From: Myxococcus dinghuensis
Lineage (GTDB): Bacteria; Myxococcota; Myxococcia; Myxococcales; Myxococcaceae
DNA: 64,000 nucleotides
Assembly: GCF_024198235.1 (NCBI RefSeq)
Contig: NZ_JAKCFB010000004.1
Coordinates: 1 to 64,000 of the forward strand
Direction: 5' to 3'
A program made the translations under genes and the position numbers. This document shows, piece after piece, positions 19,235 through 25,561 of this stretch. The notes under the pieces were generated by a model. The model was not told the DNA's origin and ran no database searches. It saw only the letters and a list, made by a program, of their open reading frames with translations. The number at the start of each line of letters is the position of its first letter. Position 1 is the stretch's first letter.

Positions 19235-19261
19235 CGCCCGTCGCCACGCCGTGACGGCCCA

Positions 19262-19294
19262 AAGGCCCCCGCTCCTCCATGGACCGGGGGCCTT
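19262..19294 (+). terminator. Rho-independent terminator of rpoD
   Basis: AAGGCCCCCG and CGGGGGCCTT form a perfect 10-bp stem with a 13-base loop, followed by CGTGTTTCT. It lies 27 bp after the rpoD stop. Confidence 0.85.
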
Positions 19295-19315
19295 CGTGTT
19301 TCTACAGTCCAGCCC

Positions 19316-19708
19316 GTGGCCCCTCCGCGCGCGAAGAAGACGAAGCCAGCTCCCGAGGCGAAGACGAAGCCGCCGTTCACGGAGGCGGTGTGGCGCGCGG
19401 TGCGCTCCATCCCACGCGGCGAGGTGCGCTCGTATTCGCAGATCGCCCTCTACGCGGGGCGGCCGGGTGCGGCGCGCGGCGTGGGGCGGGAGATGTCGAC
19501 CCTGCCCTCCGGGCGCGAGGTGCCGTGGTGGCGGGTGACGCGCGCCGGGGGCCTGCTGGCGCCCACGGTGGCGGCGGAGCAGGCCCGCAGGCTGCGTGCC
19601 GAGGGAGTCACGGTGGAGCAGCGTGGGCAGACGTACCGGGTGAAGCCCGCGGCCCAGCCCCCTCCCCCGCCGTCCACGCGAGCGAAGCGGGGGCGCCCGG
19701 CGGGCTGA
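19316..19708 (+). CDS. Alkyltransferase-like (ATL) DNA-binding protein
   Basis: This 130-residue protein has the MGMT/Ogt C-terminal winged-helix domain: FTEAVWRAVRSIPRGEVRSYSQIALYAG, then RGVGREM. In true O6-alkylguanine transferases the active site is PCHRV; here it reads PWWRV (residues 70-74), with Trp in place of Cys. It should therefore bind alkylated guanine without repairing it and hand the lesion to nucleotide excision repair, like E. coli Atl. A basic N-terminus (APPRAKKTKP) and a Pro/Lys-rich tail (PPPPPSTRAKRGRPAG) may add non-specific DNA binding. The start is GTG. Confidence 0.88.
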   Translation: MAPPRAKKTKPAPEAKTKPPFTEAVWRAVRSIPRGEVRSYSQIALYAGRPGAARGVGREMSTLPSGREVPWWRVTRAGGLLAPTVAAEQARRLRAEGVTVEQRGQTYRVKPAAQPPPPPSTRAKRGRPAG

Positions 19709-19787
19709 GCCGTCCGCCCCCGCGGCCCCTTGCCAGCGGCGCGTGCCCGGCGATATGCAACCGGGCGCGCGGGTGGTTCACGCATGA

Positions 19788-19860
19788 GGGCCCTTAGCTC
19801 AGCGGTTAGAGCTGTCGGCTCATAACCGATTGGTCCCCGGTTCGAATCCGGGAGGGCCCA
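19788..19860 (+). tRNA. tRNA with CAT anticodon, probably tRNA-Ile2 (lysidine-type)
   Basis: Acceptor arms GGGCCCT and AGGGCCC (19853-19859) pair perfectly, the discriminator is A and no CCA is encoded. The D-arm is GCTC/GAGC, the anticodon stem is GTCGG/CCGAT with loop CTCATAA (anticodon CAT), and the T-arm is CCCGG-TTCGAAT-CCGGG. It lacks the three G-C pairs of initiator tRNA. It has C4-G69 and C5-G68, the known positive determinants for lysidine synthase TilS, and its body closely resembles E. coli tRNA-Ile(CAU). Elongator Met is the alternative. Confidence 0.93.
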
Positions 19861-19882
19861 TTCCCCTCTACTCCTCGCGGCG

Positions 19883-21097
19883 TCATGCCGAGCTGCGCAC
19901 CGCCTGGGGCGCGGCGGCCTCCGGCGAGGCGGACATCAGGCTGACCTTCGACTTCGCTGCCGTGGGAGACACCCCGAAGAAGGAGTCGTAGGCCGTGGTG
20001 TGCTGCTCCCCCACCGTCTTCATGAAGTCCAGGAAGTTGCTCGGCTGGGCTGGCAGCGGCGACGGCGTGAACATCTGCGAGGGCAGCCGGACGTAGGGAT
20101 TCGGATCCGGCAGCAGTTGGTAATTCTGCTGGATCGCGCCGTAGACGAGGTTGGCGTCGAGCCCCTTGTAGCCGGTGAGCGGGCCGTAGAGTGTCTGGCA
20201 GGACTGGTCCTTGACGTAGTCCCACACGACGTCGTTCTGCACGGTGTCCGGCTGGACGTTCATCAGGTTGGTCCAACCGTGCGGCACCACGTCGTACTGG
20301 TTCCAGATGACCTGGTTCCAGAAGCCATAGTTCGCGATGCCGTTGATCATCGTCTGGGGAAAGAGCGCGCTGAAGGCTTTGACGAACCCCGCGTCTCCGG
20401 TCGTGGGAGCGGCCGTCGGCAGCACGTAGAGCGCGCGCCACTTCATCACATCGAAGATGCTCTGATAGAGCCAGCGGGCCAGGGTCGGACAGAGCGAGCC
20501 CCCCAGGCTGTGCCCCGTGAAGATCAGCGTCGCCGAGGAAGACTCCTTCGTCCCCAGGAATGCCTGAAGCGATTGACTCGTCCGCGGGTCCACCATGTTC
20601 AACAGGTTCGTGGTCCCCAATGCGGCCCCCGCCGAGACATTCCCCACGTTGGACTGACTGGGGTTGGTGCTCTGCGTCGGGGTGATACCCATGGGGAAAC
20701 CGACGGTGTTCGTGACGTTGTTGTCCAGGCAGTCCGTGTCGTACCAATTGTGCTTCGTGTCCGAGTTCCCGTTGGTGCCGGCAACGGCCACGACATAACA
20801 ATCCGCTTGCGCGTTGTAGGCCGCGTACATGACGTTGTCAGCCACCTTGGACACCCTGGATTGGCCGGTGCAATCCTTGTCGGCCTGATAGACACAGGGT
20901 CCCCACACCCGCGTCCACGTCCCCAGTTGCTGAGCATTCTTCGTCAACGCATCGTCGAGGATCGGCCCCAACTGCTGCGCGATGTTGGAGGCCGTATCCT
21001 CCAGGTTCGAACCCAGACCGGAGAACCGAGACAACTGATACACCGTCTGGATGATGCTGTAGCTGCCTCCGGCATAGATTGGCTGCACGACCTTCAT
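19883..21097 (-). CDS. Class 3-type lipase family protein
   Basis: This 404-residue protein carries the nucleophile elbow FTGHSLGGSL (Ser197), preceded by a CYVVAVAGTNG strand that would form the oxyanion region. This matches the lipase class 3 alpha/beta hydrolase layout. The catalytic Asp is probably in NQYDVVPHGW (PHG also supplies a His); a further His may come from QHTTAYD. No signal peptide is visible, so it is cytoplasmic or exported without one. AGGAGG sits 9 bases before ATG 21097. GC content is a little lower than in its neighbours. It is close to the MBL hydrolase gene but 256 bp separate them. Confidence 0.75.
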   Translation of the reverse strand: MKVVQPIYAGGSYSIIQTVYQLSRFSGLGSNLEDTASNIAQQLGPILDDALTKNAQQLGTWTRVWGPCVYQADKDCTGQSRVSKVADNVMYAAYNAQADCYVVAVAGTNGNSDTKHNWYDTDCLDNNVTNTVGFPMGITPTQSTNPSQSNVGNVSAGAALGTTNLLNMVDPRTSQSLQAFLGTKESSSATLIFTGHSLGGSLCPTLARWLYQSIFDVMKWRALYVLPTAAPTTGDAGFVKAFSALFPQTMINGIANYGFWNQVIWNQYDVVPHGWTNLMNVQPDTVQNDVVWDYVKDQSCQTLYGPLTGYKGLDANLVYGAIQQNYQLLPDPNPYVRLPSQMFTPSPLPAQPSNFLDFMKTVGEQHTTAYDSFFGVSPTAAKSKVSLMSASPEAAAPQAVRSSA

Positions 21098-21352
21098 AGG
21101 AATGAACCTCCTGTAGGTGGTGATGATGGGTGTCCGGCGGCGTCAGTCCTCAGCAGAAGACATGCCAGCACGCCCGTCCCGAGAGGAATCAAGACAAACA
21201 CACGCACCTCAGGAACCGTGCCATGCCTTTGACGTGTCAGCAGGGTCCTTGGACGCGTCAGCGGTGACGAAGCCAACGTCATTGCGGGCGTGCCACGTCC
21301 CAACCTCGAGCAGCGCATGCCCCCAGGTACGACCCGACCGGACCTCGCACAG

Positions 21353-22261
21353 TCAGGATCGGGCCTGCCAGGTCAACCACTCGCCTGGGCGTGCCAACTC
21401 CACGTCGACCTTCCGCTTGCGTGCGGTGGCCAGGAGTAGCGCTTCCACTCCCGGCACCTCCTGATAGTCCTCCGTCGACACGACGCCGTAGTGGATGGGC
21501 ACGAGCAGCTTCGCCCCCAGCACGACCGCCGCGGCCACCGCCTGCTCCGGGGTCAGGACGGCATGCATTTCGCTCGCGGGCTTGCGCCAACCGAAGCGCG
21601 CCCCGTTGATGGGCAGGAAGGCCGCATCGAAGGGACCGAACTGTCGCCCGATGTGCCACCAGGCCCCGTGCCACAACGTGTCGCCGCAGTGGATGATGCG
21701 GCGACCTCCGCCGGAGACGACCCACGAAACCTGGGGATCCCCATAGCCGTCCGCCGCGGGGACGGCGGTGACGGTGAAATCGTTCAGGAGGAGAGGCTCA
21801 TAGAGCGGTGCGGGCCGTACACGGAAGCCCGCAGCCGCGGCCAGCGTGGCCATGTCCGGCGAGCACACCAGCGTCCCCGTATCGCCCAGCACCTGACGGA
21901 CAGCCAACCGGTCGAAGTGGTCGGAGTGTCGATGCGTCACCAGGACGAAGCGGTTCCCCCCACTCACATCCAGCGGGATGAGCGGGTCCTTCAACGCATC
22001 TCCCCACACGGTGGGGTCGGTCAGCGGGTCGAGGAAGAGCGTGTCCTGACCGAGTTTCAACCGGACACCGGCCCAGGCCATCCGCTGTGCGCGAAGCGCG
22101 GCGCTGTCGACAGGCGGAGACGCGCGGCTCGTGCCAGGGGGCACCCACACCGCCCCCGCGCCGAGCGCCACCGCCGCACGAAGGAAGTCCCGCCGGCCGG
22201 TCAACCGGGGCCGCGCCAACAGGGTCCGACGTTCCACACTCGAGGGCGCCATCGGGCTCAC
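21353..22261 (-). CDS. Tat-exported metallo-beta-lactamase-fold hydrolase (UlaG-like)
   Basis: This 302-residue protein has a twin-arginine signal (GRRDFLRAAVALGAGA, residues 22-37). The MBL-fold metal motif is THRHSDHFD (HxHxDH), with additional ligands in HCGDTLWH and PIHYG, the layout of the UlaG/NAPE-PLD-like group of metal-dependent hydrolases. The substrate is unknown. GTG 22261 overlaps the stop of the cupin gene (GTGA); ATG 22252 is an alternative start. It forms an operon with the cupin gene, divergent from a MetR-like regulator. Confidence 0.85.
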   Translation of the reverse strand: MSPMAPSSVERRTLLARPRLTGRRDFLRAAVALGAGAVWVPPGTSRASPPVDSAALRAQRMAWAGVRLKLGQDTLFLDPLTDPTVWGDALKDPLIPLDVSGGNRFVLVTHRHSDHFDRLAVRQVLGDTGTLVCSPDMATLAAAAGFRVRPAPLYEPLLLNDFTVTAVPAADGYGDPQVSWVVSGGGRRIIHCGDTLWHGAWWHIGRQFGPFDAAFLPINGARFGWRKPASEMHAVLTPEQAVAAAVVLGAKLLVPIHYGVVSTEDYQEVPGVEALLLATARKRKVDVELARPGEWLTWQARS

Positions 22262-22623
22262 CGCCCCACCGAGGAGGCCACAGGATTGATGCCGAAGAGG
22301 CGCACGCCAATCTCGGTCCGCGGCTGATGCTGGCTCGTGGGTGAGAAGAACAGATACGACCCCGGGCCCAGTCGTTGTTCCCCCTCGATGAGCTCGCCGC
22401 TCACCACGAGGACCGCCTCGCCGGTGTCATGGACGTCGACGGAGGGCCACCGACTCCCAGGGGCCATGTCCACGACCCAGACCCGCACGTCAGGCGTACT
22501 CGGCAAGGCCCTCCGAAGGCAGCCGGGGCCGACGACGACCGGTTCGATGTCGTCGACGTGCACGAACGACCATGGGGATACGACAGGGTGCTGCGTCCTC
22601 GGCCAATTGTCTGGGTGGGGCAT
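22258..22623 (-). CDS. Small cupin-domain protein
   Basis: This 121-residue single-domain cupin shows VDMAPGSRWPSVDVHDTGEAVLVVSGELIEGEQRLGPGSYLFFSPTSQHQP-type cupin motifs 1 and 2 (residues about 50-105). The metal-binding set is reduced, but DVHDTGE and QHQP retain His and Glu. GGAGGG precedes the ATG. It is translationally coupled to the Tat-MBL hydrolase. It could bind a small molecule or metal, or act as an isomerase or dioxygenase. Function is not predictable further. Confidence 0.8.
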   Translation of the reverse strand: MPHPDNWPRTQHPVVSPWSFVHVDDIEPVVVGPGCLRRALPSTPDVRVWVVDMAPGSRWPSVDVHDTGEAVLVVSGELIEGEQRLGPGSYLFFSPTSQHQPRTEIGVRLFGINPVASSVGR

Positions 22624-22704
22624 CCGTCCGCCCTCCGTGTAGTGGGGCGCCAACGTTAAGGAGCCTCGATTGATGAGTGCAGCGAAACGATTTCGAGATG
22701 ATGC

Positions 22705-22717
22705 TGAACCCTGTTCA
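22705..22717. promoter_or_regulatory. MetR-type operator (TGAA-N5-TTCA)
   Basis: TGAACCCTGTTCA matches the consensus TGAANNNNNTTCA of MetR. It lies 18 bp upstream of the MetR-like regulator's ATG and 82 bp upstream of the divergent cupin gene, a typical position for autoregulation and activation. A second, looser TTC-N11-GAA element overlaps it at 22692-22708. Confidence 0.55.
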
Positions 22718-22734
22718 TGTGAAGCTGGCTCCCC

Positions 22735-23730
22735 ATGCTCGAGCTCCGTCACTTCAAGCTGATCGCCGCGATTTCCGACACTGGGAGTCTGGCCGCCGCG
22801 AGCATGAAGCTGCACCTCACGTCCTCGGCGCTGAGCCACCAACTCCGCGACGCAGAGGAGCGACTGGGCGTGCAGCTCTTCCAGCGCCGACAGCGCCGCC
22901 TGCTCCTGACCGGCGCGGGCGAGAAGCTGCTGCTCTCCGCGAGGAAGGTCCTGAACGAGGTCGCCCAGGCCGAGGCGGTCTGCCGCGGGCATCCGCAGGA
23001 CGACCTGCTCCGGCTCAGCACGGGCTGTTACACCGTCTATGGCTGGCTGCCGCCCATCCTGGGGCAGTGGCAATCAGCGCACCCACGCGTCGAGCTGCGC
23101 ATCGTCCTGGAGGCCACGCGACAGCCACTCGGGGCGCTGCTGAATGGCGAGCTGGACCTCGCGCTGACCACGGACGCCCCTCGGCATGCCCGTCTGGCGC
23201 GAACCCCGCTCTTCGATGACGAGCTCCTCTTGGTGGTCCCCGAGCCCCACGTGTTGACACGACGGGGGTACGTCACGGCACAGGACCTGGCGTCGGAGCA
23301 CCTGCTCACCTATGCCGCGCCTCGGGAGCAGCTCGATGTCTTCACCCGCTTGCTCTGGCCCTCGGGCATCGAGCCGCAACGAGTCTCCCCCGTGCCGCTC
23401 ACCGAGGCGCTGGTCGAGCTGGTGCGTGGTGGCATCGGGGTGACGGCGCTTCCCGATTGGATGCTGCCAGCCGATCTCCACGGATTGAGGACCCTCCGAC
23501 TCACGCCCCGGGGCATCCGGCGCCGTTGGAGCGCCGTCACTCGCGCGTCCCGCCAGCGCCCTGCGCCACTGACCCACTTCATCCAGTTGCTCCGCGAGCG
23601 ATACTCCCTCCATGGAGAGTCCGGCCCCCGGGCTGCTTCACGCCGGGGAGCACGACACGTGAACGACAAGCCACGGAGCCGCGCCCCCTCACCTGATGAA
23701 GGAGCCAGGACGCGCCCAGCCCGTGGTTGA
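22735..23730 (+). CDS. LysR-family regulator, MetR-like
   Basis: This 331-residue protein has an N-terminal LysR helix-turn-helix (LRHFKLIAAISDTGSLAAASMKLHLTSSALSHQLRDAEERLGVQLF) that resembles E. coli MetR in sequence, including SLAAA and SALSHQ. The effector domain (residues about 90-290) has CYTVYGWLPPIL and LDLALTTDAP. In MetR the co-inducer is homocysteine; whether that holds here is unknown. The C-terminal 40 residues are Arg/Pro-rich and extend beyond the usual family length. It faces the cupin/MBL operon across a MetR-like box. Confidence 0.88.
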   Translation: MLELRHFKLIAAISDTGSLAAASMKLHLTSSALSHQLRDAEERLGVQLFQRRQRRLLLTGAGEKLLLSARKVLNEVAQAEAVCRGHPQDDLLRLSTGCYTVYGWLPPILGQWQSAHPRVELRIVLEATRQPLGALLNGELDLALTTDAPRHARLARTPLFDDELLLVVPEPHVLTRRGYVTAQDLASEHLLTYAAPREQLDVFTRLLWPSGIEPQRVSPVPLTEALVELVRGGIGVTALPDWMLPADLHGLRTLRLTPRGIRRRWSAVTRASRQRPAPLTHFIQLLRERYSLHGESGPRAASRRGARHVNDKPRSRAPSPDEGARTRPARG

Positions 23731-23907
23731 AGCGCCACGAGCCGCCCGCTCCCGCTGGACACCAACACCGGCGGAAGTTCTCGGACGAGGCAGGCCAGCG
23801 CGTCGTGCCGCAGGCTGAAGCAATGACCGAGTTCGTGCGGCGTCGCCCCCGCGCCGGCCGCGGAGTTCGCCCAGTTGCCACCCTGCGCGACTGGGATTCA
23901 CGACGCC

Positions 23908-25146
23908 TCAGTGCACGGGGGCCTCCGACGTGTGGACATGCTCGGGACGAATGCCGAGCCCCACGAGCCTCGCGGGGACGCGGCGCAACGGGGGGACGTG
24001 CTGGACGAGCCACAGTGGCAGCGGCAGCTTCCCGTTCCGCTTCGACGAAAGGCGTCCCAGCGAGGGGGCCAGGATGCGGTTCTGGATGAGCACCTGCAAG
24101 CCCTGGGTGACACGCATGGGCCACTCCCGACGCTCCTGAACCCGACGCAGGTCTCGGGTCGTCACACGCCCGGCGAGCAGGGGTGCCGCGAGGAGGTTCG
24201 CCGCCGCGACCGCGTCCTGCACCGCGAGGTTGATGCCCACGCCCCCCACCGGTGACATCGCGTGCGCCGCGTCGCCGATGCACAGCAGACCCGGGCGATA
24301 CCAGGTGCGAAGCCGATCCACCCGCACCGTCAGCAGCTTCACGTCGTCCCAATCACGCAGCTCCCGGGTGCGGTCCGCGAGGAACGGCGCCACCGTCGCC
24401 AGGTCTTCCCGGAAGGACTCCAGCCCCAGGGGCTTGATCGACTCGAAGGAGCCCTTCGCGATGACCCGACCGCACTGCCACTGGTCCCCCCGGTTGATGA
24501 GGATGAAGATCTGTCCCTTTTCGTAGCGACCGATCGAATCCGTCGGGTCCCCTGGTTTCCGCGCGACGCGGAACCAGAGCACGTCCATCGGGGCGCCCAG
24601 CGTCTCCACTTCCATGCCGGCTCGCTGGCGCACCGTGGACGTCCTGCCGTCCGCCGCCACCACCAGCGTGGCGCGCACCGCCAGCGCCCCCTCGGGTGTG
24701 AGCGCCTTGATGCCGACGATGCGCCCCCGCTCGAACACCACCTCCGTCACTTCCGCGCACTTCCGGAGGTGGAAGCCTGGATACGCGCTGGCCTTGCGGA
24801 CGAGGAAGTCGAGCAGGTCCCATTGCGGCATGAACGCGATGAACCGCGCATGCGTGGGCAGGTGGCTGAAGTCCCCCACCACCACATCGTGCGAGCCGCT
24901 CTGGAACCGCAGCATCGCGGCCTTCGTGTGGGGCAAGGCGAGCAGTTCGTCCAGCCAGCCCAGCTCGTGCATCAACTCCAGCGTGGACGGGTGAATCGTG
25001 TCGCCCCGGAAGTCGCGCAGGAAGTCCGAGTGCTTCTCCAACACCGTGACGTCCACCCCCGCGCGAGCGAGCAGCAAACCCAGCATCATCCCCGCTGGGC
25101 CTCCGCCGACGATGCAGCACCCCGTCGTGAGCGTCTCGTCAGTCAT
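23908..25146 (-). CDS. FAD-dependent aromatic monooxygenase
   Basis: This 412-residue protein belongs to the PHBH/UbiH flavin hydroxylase group. It has the N-terminal Rossmann motif CIVGGGPAGMMLGLLLARAGVDVTVLEK (residues about 10-37), the DG motif VVAADGRTSTVR (about 160), and the second FAD motif LCIGDAAHAMSPVGGVGINLAVQDA (about 290). It would use NAD(P)H and O2 to hydroxylate an aromatic or polyketide substrate. GGGGG precedes the ATG. No pathway partners lie next to it, so the substrate is open. Confidence 0.88.
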   Translation of the reverse strand: MTDETLTTGCCIVGGGPAGMMLGLLLARAGVDVTVLEKHSDFLRDFRGDTIHPSTLELMHELGWLDELLALPHTKAAMLRFQSGSHDVVVGDFSHLPTHARFIAFMPQWDLLDFLVRKASAYPGFHLRKCAEVTEVVFERGRIVGIKALTPEGALAVRATLVVAADGRTSTVRQRAGMEVETLGAPMDVLWFRVARKPGDPTDSIGRYEKGQIFILINRGDQWQCGRVIAKGSFESIKPLGLESFREDLATVAPFLADRTRELRDWDDVKLLTVRVDRLRTWYRPGLLCIGDAAHAMSPVGGVGINLAVQDAVAAANLLAAPLLAGRVTTRDLRRVQERREWPMRVTQGLQVLIQNRILAPSLGRLSSKRNGKLPLPLWLVQHVPPLRRVPARLVGLGIRPEHVHTSEAPVH

Positions 25147-25561
25147 CTCGTGTCCCCCTGCCCGTTCTCGTGGGCTTGCCGACATCCCCAGCCCGCGCGG
25201 GAGGAAGGATGAGCCGAGGCATGAGCCTCGTCTACCCATGGGAATCGAATGCCGCCGCCTTCGCGGAGATCGAAGCCGTGGCGAGTCGAGCACCATTCAA
25301 GAGGTCTCGGGAACTGTTGGCAGTAGACGGAATCGAGCCCGAAGAGCCCCCCAGGATTCGCGCCGACGTCGGGAGTCGACCGGTCGCGGCCCAGCGTCCC
25401 GCCCGTCCGCATCGCAGTCTGGAGCCATCAAGTTCCACGCCTGTTGTAGGCCACGGACTACAGGGCCTCGCAGGCATCTCTTGCCATTTCGCACGTTTGC
25501 GACGGGCCCGGACCTTGCTTCTGAGGCGGCCAGAGTCTTCCAAGCCTCCAGGAGCCCCTTC
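25147..25561. other. Divergent intergenic region with regulatory elements
   Basis: These 415 bases separate the monooxygenase and the large Ala-rich coil protein. No convincing gene was found; the longest frame (25170-25565) lacks coding bias. It holds the inverted repeat TGTAG-N8-CTACA at 25445-25462 and a sigma54-like promoter at 25504-25519. Confidence 0.5.
25504..25519 (+). promoter_or_regulatory. Candidate sigma54 (-24/-12) promoter of the large coil protein
   Basis: GGGCCCGGACCTTGCT matches TGGCACG-N4-TTGCW at the invariant GG and GC and at most other positions, with the exact spacing. It predicts transcription from about 25530, giving a ~32-base leader before ATG 25562. Confidence 0.45.

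Noticed and set aside
24998-25561. Upstream extension of the large coil protein frame
   Set aside because: It runs antisense through the monooxygenase start and lacks coding bias; ATG 25562 has a good ribosome site.
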